The notes beneath the pieces are model-generated. The model was given only the letters and a program-made list of their open reading frames with translations, made no database searches and had not been told where the DNA came from. A stretch of 64,000 nt of DNA from Serilophus lunatus (Eukaryota > Chordata > Aves > Passeriformes > Eurylaimidae): assembly GCA_013399895.1 (NCBI GenBank), contig VXBA01001783.1, positions 1,173-65,172 on the forward strand. Direction: 5' to 3'. Position numbers and translations under genes: made by a program. Positions 51,301 through 63,676 of this stretch are shown here, in pieces (the stretch's first letter is position 1; every line of letters starts with the position of its first letter).

Positions 51301-54300
51301 GTCATCCCCTGCTATCCCTCCCCGCTCTCCACCTCCATCCCTTCTTGTAGACTTTTTGCTAATACCTTATACAGTGTTTAGATAAATCTATTTATTTTTT
51401 CAACCAAAGATGCCGCACACTTGTTAGGTATCTTTATGGAGCTGCTGGTTCTTTTTCTTCAGAGGATACTGAACATCTAAGAAGCCTGAGGCAAGGCTGA
51501 GGAACAGAGAACTTAAGGTCTTAGACTTGGGAATCATGTATGTGTAAGCCCAAAGTCTTATTTTTGTTTAAAAAAGACAGTAATGAAAAAAGCATGCACT
51601 CATCAAAATGCTGTTAGTAACTACATGATATTTGAAGTTGTCAATTCAGCTTATTTTGACTAAAAAGGATTACTAAATATTTGTAAGTCAGCAAATTTGG
51701 CTCAAAATAAAATAAAAGGATTTGTTCATCAGTGCTTTGAAACAGCTTAAACCACTTTCTGACCACTCTGTGATAAATGACAAAAAATTCTCAAAGTGAA
51801 TTAAGAGTGCAAATCCAGCAGTTTTCCCTCAATTGAACTTGACTAGACCTTTGACTACAGAAGGCCATCACCAATGTTTTGTTATTATTTAATTTCTCAC
51901 TGTTCTGCTTCATGTGATACCCCCTGGAAATTACAGCACAAGAAGCTTGACCTGGAACACACCATTTCAGCTTTTCATCAGGTTTGCCAGGTGCAATAGG
52001 TAGGAAGAGAGACACTTGTACTGTTTGGAGGTGGTGAGTGACCCATGCCACCAGGTGGTGGATATTTTTCAGACAGTCTTCTCCTTCTGATACCACCTGT
52101 CATACCAGGTGTGGCCTTGTTTGGGTAGCCCATGTGGTGGCTTTTCGAACTCTGGAAATAACACTGCAATAACCATGTAGTCGTTTACTGCTTTCTATTA
52201 GAGGGTACAACAGCAGTATGTGTGGCATACATTCCCTCACTCTTCCTGCTCAGATGCTTATTTCCTTCAATCCTTCTTGACATATCCTCTCAGCAAAACT
52301 GACTGTAATAAGTATTTGGAAAGCCTGATATTACCTTCCCCCCTCCCCTCCCCAATCCCCCTCCCCTCACACCAGTGATCAATAGAATCAATGGATACTT
52401 GATTTCTATCATACAGTATGTATAAATTTTAATCAGCCTCATTTCTCCTTTGTACTTTCAAAACTTCCCTTGTGATCTCTTGACAAAAAAAAGAAGCCAG
52501 TGTGGCCATCACAGTCCATCAGCTTGCAGGGAAGGATTACATCACTTTAATAACTTTTCCTTCTGCACCACAAGGGTCAAAAGAACAAACAGTGCTCTAT
52601 AAAGTAAGATTCAAGAGGTCAGAGATTTAAATTAGGAGCCTGAAGTACAGTGAAAATTAACAGAAAATCAAATCAAGAAAAAAATGCAGTCAAGCACACT
52701 TTACTTACTAGAAGCCAGCAACCCAGAACAGCTCCAAATGGCCTAGGGATTTACAAAAAGTAATGAGAGCCAGACCTACTTACCTTTGGTTAAATGTGTG
52801 TTTACCTTCATTCCCTTCCTATAGAATTGACATTTATTCTAGCAAAAATTAGAGGATCCCTCCCCTTCTTCTCAGGTGCAAACCAGCCTCTATAGTCCAT
52901 TCTATAATGCTATCCAATTTTTAATTTTTTTTTTTTAAATTTTTTCTCCAAACCCCAGATTTCTGGAGATGGATTATATGTTATTGAATCTGAGTCTCAG
53001 ATCCTGGGACACATCCTCAGCATTTTCTGTATATAATTTGCATTGCAGCTGTACAGAGCAACTCAGTGAAGGAAGTGGATATGGAAATGCTGAATCCAGG
53101 AACTGTAATAATAGGTTGATGTATAGTGCTGCATCAGATCCTAACCTGTAAAGGCAGGAGTTGAAAAAGGTCAGAAATTTCAATGAAAGCTTAATTTTAC
53201 CATGTAAGTGAAGAATATATATATAAAAATATTGTTCCTTTATCTTTCACATTGAAGAGTCAGATTCTACTTTGTTGCTATGAACTGGTAGTTATATTCC
53301 ACTTAAAAAATACTAATTACTAAAAATGGAGCATAGCTGAATGAATAAACAAAATGAACAAAAAGCACTTGGTGAAAATTGTCAACTTCTGTAAAGGAAC
53401 TCAGAGTATTAGAACATGTTTTGGCACAGAAATTATGAATACCAGAAATCAACAGGCAACAGTGTGTTCAAGATTCAAATATGAAGCTTAAAAAAACCCC
53501 CAACAGTCTGTACTCACATTAAATCAAGCTGAAAACAATAATTTTGTTAAATGATGCAACTGACAGGAACTACAGAATTAGAACTATGATTCTTCCAAAT
53601 ATGTTACCACATAAAGTTAGTGGTTTTAAAGTCCTTGTTTTTCAAAAAAATCACCATTTGCTAGTGCATTTATTGTTTGAAATAAAACCATGAAACTTCT
53701 ATATACAATTTATTATGATGAACCTAGCATGAAAAAAAGCCTCAAGTATCTATAGAAAGTTGTGCTAAGTGAGTTCATTAGATCTCATCAAAATTTGTAA
53801 TGAGGCAGTTTCAGCATGGAGGAAAGTGAAGGAGTGGTTCAGTTCATGCTTTGCAAAAGTGTGACGTTGCACTAGTGAAATGGCTGGGATGACCACTCAC
53901 CTGAAGTGGAACTGCTTCAATGGAGAACTGGGATCCTTACTGAAAGAAGTGTAGTACCTCCATACTTCAATAAAACTTCTATAATACTTTTGTTTGGACT
54001 CAAAAAGTGAACAAAGATTTTAAGTACAAATAGTATTCCATGTAAAGAAGGCTAGGCCACTTCTAAATATAAATAAGATTAATGCTGTTGCAGTAGTATG
54101 TTGTATGTCCTCGTTGTCTAGAGGATCATTTTTTTTCTTCTGAATGCTGGCATGTGATACACATTTAACAGCTGTTAAGGAATAACAGAAGTTCAGCAGT
54201 CATTAGTATTTCTGATTGCTGTGAATAAGAAATTAACTGTCTGGAGAGAAAGTAATATGTGGATTTTTTACCTCATGAGCCTTCCCTTTCCTCTGTGAAG

Positions 54301-57300
54301 AAAGGACTTTCTTTGACCTCTCAGTTATAGAAGAGTCGATGTCTCCTCTGAGTAGAGACATCCATTAGAGTCTAGATTGCCCAGATGTGCAGATGAATGT
54401 GCATATGCAGAAAGACAATTACAGTTGTGATGACATCTGACAACTAGGACAGAAATTCCTTTAAAGCCAGTTTTGGTCCATCTCGGATTATTAAATGAAG
54501 TCTTTACAACAGAGGCGAGCAGTAGGACCTTCACTTCTGCCTGTTACTGGTGTGGAATCACTACAGCAAAGGGTGGGTGCAAGAGGAGAATTGATCTCTC
54601 ATGTACTTTTCCTATAGGAATTTATAATTCTGTGAAACAATTTTGGTCCTCTCTGTTCTTCACAGTAGAGAAACATATGGCCCCACATTTGGTGGCCAGC
54701 ACTAACAACAGATTACTATCTTAGATAAATACTATGTTTTGCTGTTATGACAGTAAATACAATTAGACCTGGGCATAACAAGGCAAAAGATTCCATAGCC
54801 AGAGAAAAGCATGTTCTTTATGAATTAGGGACATGGTATTGATTTATAATTATGTATGTGAGATAGAATGGTCTTTAAAGGCCACCATCTGCTCCAGGAC
54901 AAACTTAAGAAGGAAACTTAATTTGGATAAAAACCTGCTTGGATAGTTAATTCAGTTAAGGGATCAATTTGTAAAAATCGAAGGATTGGGCGGTATGATA
55001 ATCCTTTGAACTACCTGCAGCAGCAGATTTGTTCTTAGTTTTTGTTCTCCATAGTGGCACTTGGCTTTCTGGTGAGTGATATAGCCAGTATTGTCTATAA
55101 AAATGGACTAAAACAAAATTGAAAGAATTTTTAAAAACTACTGCTATTGTAATATTAATAAGAGCAGCAAAACCTCATCAAATATAGACAGTAAGGAAAA
55201 GAAATATGTCTTTGTTAAATGTAGCAGTGATATAAGTAGATGTTTTTAAGATTCATTTAAAAATAAGAATTGTGAATGCACACATGCGTACACATACTTG
55301 ATACAAATAAAATCAACAAGGTCTTCAGTGTTACGGGATAAGACAGACATGAAATGAGGTCAGAACAGAGGTGTTTATGTAAATATCAGCTCGAAGTGTC
55401 TTAGTCTTTCTGGACTGTGTGTCTGCTCCTAAGCAAAAGCAGTTTCCATGCAATGAACTGCCTGGTATTTACTGACTCTCGCTGCACTCTGTGCCCTTAG
55501 CAATTTCCTTTGAACTCTCTCACACAGCAGCATATAAGGTCCAGTTCAATTTGATAAATCGGAAATCATAATGAGCTGTTTATTATAGATTTAAGTGTAG
55601 TACAGGATATTACCTTTTTTTTTTCAAGTGTCTTTAGAGCTAATGTGAGATACCATTTTAATGTTCTGACCTTCATGTTGATGTTAATTTAACAGTTTAC
55701 AACAGATTTGTAAGTTCTTCATGACAATTTTGCTAAAGGGAACATTACTTCATCTGCTATGCTGCTAACAACAGAAAATAGTTTTCTTAGGTAAGTGAGA
55801 AGTTCATGCCAGTGTCAGAGCTTAGCTACATTAGCGATTTGTGGTGAAAGAAAAGCCTCTATTAATGCTTATGCACTAGGATTAAGATGACTTGAATGCT
55901 GTAATCCTTCCTGTTCGACTATTGGCATCATGCTGCCACCTGACAACAGCTGTTTCCTCCTTAATCTGGTGGAAAAAAATGGTGGCAAATTGTTACTTGC
56001 ACCATTACAAGCTCAGTTTTTCAAATTTATGTTTCAGTAAATATGCATATTGTATAATAATAAAAACCTCTTAAATGTATCCAGGTATTACACATATTAT
56101 AGTCTTATTTATTTTTGGCATCTGCTTTAGTAAGTAGCTCAAGAACCAATAGACATTGTTCTGCACCAAGACTTCATTTTTATTTCTATAGTTGTGAGCA
56201 TGCTATGAGAAACAGCAGGATCCAAAACTGGTCATGGGGAAAAAAACAGGCATTTGTGGCATATAAAAAACCACGGTAATCATTGCGTATCATGAGACTT
56301 TGTAATCACCACTCTTGGCAGAAGGCCAAGCATGGAGTTTGCAGAGTCTTTTGAAGCTACTGGAGCTGGAGGGTCCTGCCTTGGAACTGGATATCAGGTT
56401 GACATCTCTGTATTTCCTGACAGCTGCTACTTTCAGGACACAAAAATATGTTTGACTCAACTATTCCCTGAGCCTCAACTTGTTGTGGTACTTATGTGGG
56501 TCTTGGAGTTCTGAAACTCATCCATGAGAATCTGATTTGAATGCTGTTGGATCATAGTCTCATTATAGGTACTGCTATGTTCACGGATACTGAATATATT
56601 TGGCATTGGAGAAAAAAATAAAAGCTTGCTAAATGACAAAGTATTCATTGAAAGCAGAAGACTGAGCATTTGTCATTTTTTTTAACAAAAAAAATCTCCT
56701 TTTGAGTTGGTGATGCACAGAAGAGTGACCACTTTGGTTGTGAATTAGAAAAATTTAGCCTGAAAATCCTATCTCTGTTTATGTATGTTTTCTGAGTTCA
56801 GCTTGGGGGGCACAGTGAAACAGAAGATTAGGCAAGTAATTCTGTAGAATTTTCAAGATTATAAATTCATTATAATTTCATGTGAAGTCTTTTGAATAGA
56901 AAATATGGATGTCAGTATCTACAAGAATGATGAAGGCTACAGAAGGCACCTGATTTGCACCCACCATTACTCAGCACTGTGTATGTGTGCTGTAGACTGT
57001 CCTGAGGATATAAATCTCTCTAATACTTGAAAGGGGGAAAGGATTATGTAAGTGTCAGCTCAGGAACTATTATGCTCTGATCCAGACAATTATTATCAAC
57101 AATCTTAATTATTGATGGCAGGAATACTCAAAGGCAGCTCTGAATTTCCAGTAGCAAAACTTCCAGCTTCTGTGAAAAATGGGCTTTTGGCCAAGGTCTC
57201 CCAGAGTCCACCTATACTAGCCAAATAGCTATTGAGGGAAGTGAAAATAAACCTGCTGTCTATTTTGCAAAACACAGAATATTCCTAATAAAAGGACAGA

Positions 57301-60300
57301 AAGAAAAAATGGTCCTACTATGCTTTCTGCTCTTCTTAGTAGATATGTACTATGAGAAACAAAATTCCTTCATGTTTGAGGTTGATAGTTCCACAGGCTG
57401 GTACATAGCATGAACTGGCTGCACAGAGACTGAACTTCTCATTCATTTCTAGAATCATGCTCTGGAATTTGTGCAATGCTTATTTGTAATTCAGAGGGTC
57501 TTTGAACATACTCTTATATTAGTTGAGATTCATTGGATTGTTAACTTAGCAAATCACTTGGTTCTGCAGTTCTCCCTTGTATTAGCTGCTTCCAGTAATG
57601 AGGCTTTGCATACAAATACGAGTAGTTGGGGCAAAATAAAAGACTGCAAGCTCTAATAGATACAATTAAATATTGCAGGTATTTTCGTGACGCCGCAGAA
57701 TGTATGAATGATGATCAAGTGTTTAGGAAAAAAATGGAGGGAAACAAAATACAGAATTCTCTGTTCGTATTAAAGATCTGTGGTGTAAACTGTATTTAAT
57801 ACCATCTTTAAACAGATGAGTTCTCGTGAGTATTCTCAAGTGGATTTCTTTTATTTGCACCATCTACCTTGGTTTAGTCTGAAGTAAATACAGTTTATTT
57901 AAAATTAATTCTTCAGTTTCAGCCCTACTGACTCATTGTGACGCCAAAACCAAACAATCAGCAGGACAGTCTGTGGACACCAGTGTGAGCTGGATTATGA
58001 ACTTTGGAGATGCATGTGAATGTAATTTTTCGTAGAACTTATAGGCAGATAGTATATACTTTACAGTGAGAACTCATACTTCTTGAAAGTCGTCTAATCC
58101 AGAAGTATTCATAATATTTGTACCTTTTGCTAGTGCAAAACGTATTTGGTAGTTTTCGTTCTTTAATTCAAAATATCACTCAAAAATTTGGAGTGACGCA
58201 GAGGATGTCTTTCTCTCTGTCCATTGACATTTTTGATATTTACATTTCCAATCAGGGCATAAATGCAACAGTTTCACTTACTAAAATGCACCATTAAAAT
58301 TTAAATCCGTGTTTATTTTGCAAATACATAATTCACTGAATTAAGATATCCACTATGAGCTAAAAACTTGCCTTGCAATTTAGAAAAGGGCCTGTGTTCT
58401 GCAGATAAGTACACTGTCAGTGTTACTCTGTATTTAAAATGTTTCAGCTACAGAGGTTAGAGTTGAGAAATTGCTTCATTTCTGAACTGGCCAACCTGTG
58501 CATCCCAAGATCCATGTTTAAGACAGAGTTCCTGAGAATTATTTGTGACTGCATGTTGAATGTGATCTAGATTTCCTTGAAAGGTGATGTTTTTAAATCT
58601 AATCAGAAAATTGTATCCTCAGAAATTTTAAGGAATTCAATCCTAACCAGAATGTGTTACTTTTTAAAAGAAGTAATTTTTAAAAATAATGCAGTATGAT
58701 AAAACTATAAAATATAAAATTATTTTTGCTAGTGTCCAGTATACTGAATCATAATTTTTATTTTTTTGTCATTCATACGCATTTACACTACTTTCATTGT
58801 TGCAGGAAACTAGAATTATTTAAAATTATGGTCTATTTCAACATTAAAGTAGTTCTACTCATCTGAATGAAAAATTCATTCACCTGGTATCCTATCTGTG
58901 TTTAAAGGACACCCATACAAGAGTTTTAAAGAAGGGACAATATTCTCAGTGCTTTCACCAGCTTGCAAGCATAGGATCCCAGGCAGTTCCTGAGCCAGAT
59001 GTTCTTTCTGTGTATTTAGTAACAGCCCATGGATATCTTTTCTGCAAACATGTCTGGTCTTGCCGAGAACTTATGTAACCTTTTAGCTTCATCAGCATCT
59101 TGTGGAAAATAATAACATCATGTAATGACATATTATATGACGTACCACCCCTTTCATTTTATTTTGAATCAGGCTTTTCATTGTAGTTACAGTTAATTCC
59201 CCCTAGTGCTGCTAGCGGAAGAGACAGTGAACAATTCATCGATATTACTACTCTTTTTTTCCCCTTTGAGGTTTGTATCTTAGTAATTTAGGAATTTAAG
59301 TCCCAGCCTTCACCTGTAACCACCTTCTCTGCTCTAGTTTTTTTGTGGATTTTTTGTTTGATTTGGGTTGTTGTGTTGGTTTTTTTTTAAATTGATCCTA
59401 TAATTACAGAAACCAGCAGTCAAATCGCTAGGTTTACTTGTATAAGAAAGGCCTATTCAACTAAGCCTTGAATTAGAAACGGTATTTAATATAGTTTAAA
59501 TCTGAATGTTGTTTAAATATAGACACAAACACAGCTTTCATAGTATTTTGGTTGGATATTGGGGACAATCAGCCTCTTAACAGAAAACCTGATCTGACTG
59601 TACAATGTAGGCAAATACTTATTTTATTATCAATGCGTATTGTTTTCTTCAATAAAAATATGTTATTTCAAAAGAGTTTGCCATTTACTTTAATGGCTTA
59701 AAAGTCTTTCTGGCATACACCAAGTATAAAAAAGTAAATGGCGTTGGTAGATTTGTAAGTATATTCCCAGTATTCTTCTGTACTTTGCAATATGCCTGTA
59801 ATTTAAGAATGGCACATTATCATCTATTCCAACACTACTGTACTTTCAGCCCCTAAATGTGAATAATACAAAATACAGTACACATACTGGGTCCTTGTAA
59901 AGCAGCTGTGATGAAGCTTTATTTTAAAATACTAGCCATACTTTTCATTAAAGTACTTATCTGCAGTCCAAAGAATGAGAAATTAGGCTGACTGAAATAG
60001 TTATAATACTTTGAACTGAATAAGTAAAACTAGGAAATTCTACTGATTAAAGCAAGGTACTTCAAACATGGCAACATCCTGAAGTTACTACTCTTTCACA
60101 GCTTGTTGGCAGATAAAAAATGATGTACCTGCTTCAAGGGGAAAAACAACATTCCAGTTTTGCCAATGTAACTAGTACTTCACGTTTAAGACTATTATGG
60201 CTATATATTGTAATATATATTTCTCCATAACATTACAGCACACATTGTGCTGATTTCTTGTGAAAATATCTTCCTGTGATTACTGTAATGAAATGCATTT

Positions 60301-63011
60301 TTCATAGATAGTAACCTGATGCTTTCACAAATAGATAACTCTGACACTGGGGCTAGGAAAAAGCAAAATCTTCAGTTTAAAAACTGCTCTTATGAGCATC
60401 TGCTCTTAGAGTAACAATAATGTTTTATAGCAATTTTGTCTTAATTTTAAGTGATGTTCCAAAGTAACTGAAGGGAAGAAAGTAAGAGGCTAAGAAAATA
60501 AAAACCAAATGATTCTGGGAGGTGTGCAGCTTTTCCTGCCTTAACTGTTTATTCATGGCCAGGATCCCCAAAACCAGGATAGAGACATGTGGTGTTTGTG
60601 CCGTTGCTTTGGAAAAACTAAAACTAATAGATATCTGAAGATTCAATGGCTGAAGATTAATTTTCCTAATTTTTGCAAGTGCTTTCTGGGATGTTGCACT
60701 CTTGAAAACTAGCCTATTTCAGTGAGAAATGTAGGTTTTTAGAAACAGTATCTATACTAGTAAAAGCTCTACTCTGGCCGCAATAGAAATTCACTTTATA
60801 CTGCTACAGCCACCTAAATACCTGAAGAGGTATGAAATGTTACAAGTACTCTCATATTGATAAAATTTATCTACACTAGGGTGTTTTTACTGTTCTGGAA
60901 GAGTCAACTGGCAAAATTAGACTGTAGAAAGCCAAAATGAGAAAGCCCACATTCAATAATTCTAATTCTTTTGGGAAGTGCTCAAAACTTGGGTACTGTT
61001 GACAAGTGCCCAGTCTGAACTGTAAATATCTTTCTGAACATGAAAGGGAGAGGGACCTGACACATGGGAATCCCATCACTTTGCTGGGAGCCTTGAGGGG
61101 AGTAACATGAGTCTTTGTGGAATTTCACATTGCTGTTCTCTCCTCCCGTCTTGTTTTTTTTTAACCCAAAGGAAAGTATAGTCTAATCTCTTACACTACT
61201 GCTATTTCTTAAAAGCCCTCTCTAGTACTAGGAATGATGTTGAGATACATCAAATGATGATCTAAGCAAAAAATGCAGAAAAAGAAAATATTGGTTGTCC
61301 TATATCAAATGAAAAAAGGCAAAACAAAACCCAAAAAAACCCTGAAGCCACAAGCAAAAAGCATTTTAAATATTTAAATATTGCAAATCTCTTATGAATC
61401 CAAAACCAAGAGAGCAAACAATTCACTCTTGAATTTATTTATTTCTCAGAAGAGAGTTTACAAGCCAAAAAATAGGCTAGTGGACTATTCAGCTCCAGCA
61501 GCACCAGCCTGGCAGCAGTCAGGGGACCGAAGTCTTGGTAGGAGCCACCCTGGTGCCTGTCTCTCCTGTATCCCCTTTAGAGATGAGCATGAAGGAGCCC
61601 AAATCTTGCAGCAGATGTTGAGCTCAAAAGATAGAAACTAGGGGCTGAAATATCAGTCCAAGAAAATCAGCAGAGACTTAGTCTGTGACTCTGGCAGGGG
61701 TCACCATTTTGCTTCATGTTCTCTGGCAGTAGAAAAGCTGCAGTATTTTACTGTCATATAATTTATAACCCCATTTCCCAATTTTTTTTTCAGCCTTTGA
61801 TGAGGTAAGGCTACCCTCTTCACAAACACTGATGATCTCAGCTATGGAATTCTGATATTTTTTTGTCCTAAAATATAGATATTTTCCATATAATTTATCA
61901 ATTTTATTAATATTTGTCATCTCTGTCGCCATAAGAATAGAGTCTCAGACAATCCATGGTAAAGCCATCAGGCAATTAGAAAATTCAGAGCACTGATTTT
62001 TATAGATCTGCATATAGAGCCAAGAGGGAGAAATAACATTTGTATAATAGTTGAGACTTGATTGTTTGTGGCCTATGTGCTGGTTTTGCCATGTTTCTGA
62101 TTTGTCCTTCACCTTGCAGCTTGAGCCCTTAAATCAAGATTTTATGTGATAACACAGAGAGAAGCAAACTACAAAAAATGTAATTTTTATGTGACTACTG
62201 CTTGATTGTCCCTAACCGCCTAAGCTAACAGAAATGTGATTTTATGGTATTTATTAATAATACTGTTATAGTTCTGGGGAAATTATAAAGTCTCCAGGAG
62301 TGGAGGTCCTTGTGTGTAGCTGAAGCTTTTGTATATCAGTCAGCAGGTGATGAAAACTTCTGCAGATGATTATCTCCTCATGTACTCCAGTAAGAAGTTC
62401 TAAAACAAAGTAAAAATGATTAGGTGCAAAATTCCCTCAAAAGCAGCAGAGCTCATGGTATCAGAGGTATCTTCTTTATAATGTTTTCAACCAATTTTCA
62501 TTGTTCTTCTCATACAAGATGAGTCTCTTCTCAATGAGAATTTGTGAAGTACTTGAATTACTGAAAGTGCTTATTTTTTAATATCTCAGTTTTAAAGATA
62601 GTAGAAAATGTATTTGGAAAAAAGTGGTGAAACCAAAAGCTTATGCAGCTGATTTACTATACTGGGATTGTTAAAATGCGTAGTTACTGATAAAGACAGG
62701 ATAGTCTGGCTGGAAATTATGTGTCCCCTTCAAAAATGTTACCTTTCATCAAAGAAAAATGCAATCTCAGCTCTTTGCCTCTGTCTGTCTCTCCTACACA
62801 TAAATTCACAGTATATCATGAAATCCAGCACTTTCTTTTATGGTCAGGAGAGGGTAGAAAACAGACACTGATGATTCTATGATATTTTAAATAATTTGTC
62901 CTGTGATAAGAGGTGGATGGTCTCACTAAATTCTCAGGTGGAATATTAGTGACCAGATTATAGTGCCTTTTGCCAAGTAGTTTTTATTATTTAGTAAAGA
63001 CATGCCACTCA
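45113..63011 (+). other. Probable ARHGAP18 intron 1 (or intergenic); no exon seen
   Basis: About 18 kb of AT-rich DNA without a recognisable exon on either strand. It contains a ten-C run at 47,354-47,363, a C/T-rich tract at about 52,334-52,370 and scattered poly-T and poly-A runs. I looked for codons matching the early ARHGAP18 region and found none. A mildly GC-richer patch at about 61,480-61,630 has an 86-codon open frame, but no acceptor-donor pair or family match makes it an exon. Confidence 0.5.
52334..52370. repeat. Polypyrimidine C-rich tract
   Basis: A run of CCCCTCCCC words in which the opposite strand is G-rich. It has four or more G-runs with short spacers, so it could fold as a G-quadruplex on the minus strand. 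Low-complexity DNA; no gene. Confidence 0.7.
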
Positions 63012-63092
63012 AAGGAGTTGATTGTCCTGCTGTGCTCTGCATTGGTGTGGCCTCACCTTAAGTAATATGTGCAGTTTTGGGCACCACAATCT
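63012..63092 (+). mobile_element. CR1 LINE fragment, internal region
   Basis: AGGAGTTGATTGTCCTGC, GCATTGGTGTGGCCTCACC and GTGCAGTTTTGGGCACCACA match the C-terminal coding part of CR1 (the block reading roughly 'ctctgctctggtgaggcctcacctggagtactgtg'). Only about 80 bases are left. It stops abruptly where the unrelated zinc-finger LINE begins, which suggests that the later LINE inserted into or beside it. Confidence 0.75.
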
Positions 63093-63590
63093 CTTGGCTG
63101 GGCTTCGCGAACAAAGGTACGGGAAGGGCTCTACCCACGCTTGCTGCTGATGACTACAAAGGCCGATGCGGGACAGGCAAGTCCGGTTGCAAAAGGCACA
63201 GTGGAAAGTCTCCTTAGGCAGTATTGACGAGGCACGGTTCTTTCTGCGTTGTCTTTTCTCCTCGAGACTGATTCTGTGTGTACTCTCAAAGGAGGCAGCA
63301 GCATTATGGATGGTGTGACTCCATGTCTCTCGATTGGAGGCCAGAGTGGACCACTGATGGCAGTCAGTATGACCAACACTGAGATGTTGCTTCAGGGAAT
63401 CCTTGTATCTCCTCTTTGGGGCTCCTCTGTTGCGGCAGCCGGTGGCGAGTTCATTATAGAGCACAATCTTGGGGAGGCGGTGATCCTCCATCCTGGAGAC
63501 GCGCCCTGCTCAGCAGAGCTGCGTCCTCAGCAGCATGGCCTCAATACTGGTGACCCCTGCCTGTTCAAGGACAGTGATGCCAGTCGCCGT
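63093..63590 (-). pseudogene. Non-CR1 LINE, 3' part: reverse-transcriptase C-terminal region and zinc-finger tail, broken
   Basis: Read on the minus strand, it gives ITVLEQAGVTSIEAMLL, then SRMEDHRLPKIVLYNELATG, GAPKRRYKDSLKQHL and EEKRQRRKNR, ending with a CX2C-type zinc-finger tail (FHCAFCNRTCLSRIGLCSHQ). This order is familiar from the C-terminal end of endonuclease/reverse-transcriptase polyproteins of a non-LTR family distinct from CR1. A stop (TGA) replaces an expected Trp just before AGRVSRMEDH, and the final zinc-finger Cys region appears altered, so the copy is dead. The right break lies within about 10 bases of the tRNA gene. I cannot name the clade with certainty; RTE-like, Proto2-like or L2-like groups are all possible. 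Confidence 0.82.
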
Positions 63591-63662
63591 TCCTCGTTAG
63601 TATAGTGGTGAGTATCCCCGCCTGTCACGCGGGAGACCGGGGTTCGATTCCCCGACGGGGAG
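63591..63662 (+). tRNA. tRNA-Asp (anticodon GTC)
   Basis: A complete 72-base cloverleaf without intron. The acceptor arm TCCTCGT pairs with ACGGGGA, the discriminator is G, the D arm contains the A box TAGTATAGTGG, the anticodon loop is CTGTCAC with GTC, and the T arm contains the B box GGTTCGATTCC. No base departs from the vertebrate tRNA-Asp(GTC) sequence as I know it. No CCA is encoded, which argues against a copy of mature tRNA. A TTTT pol III terminator follows at 63,673-63,676. It lies between two inverted LINE fragments. Its intact state suggests a functional gene, although a recent retro-insertion of a precursor transcript is possible. Confidence 0.96.
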
Positions 63663-63672
63663 AAAGGAGTAG

Positions 63673-63676
63673 TTTT
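63673..63676 (+). terminator. RNA polymerase III terminator of tRNA-Asp
   Basis: Four T residues on the + strand, eleven bases after the tRNA end, are the minimum usual pol III stop signal in vertebrates and at a normal distance. The run is short, so some readthrough into the LINE fragment may occur. Confidence 0.6.

Noticed and set aside
61381..61641. 86-codon open frame in a slightly GC-richer patch, considered as an ARHGAP18 exon
   Set aside because: It does not match the early ARHGAP18 residues I know and lacks a convincing acceptor-donor pair.
63249..63605. 118-codon plus-strand open frame running into the tRNA
   Set aside because: Antisense shadow of the LINE C-terminal coding region and the tRNA gene.
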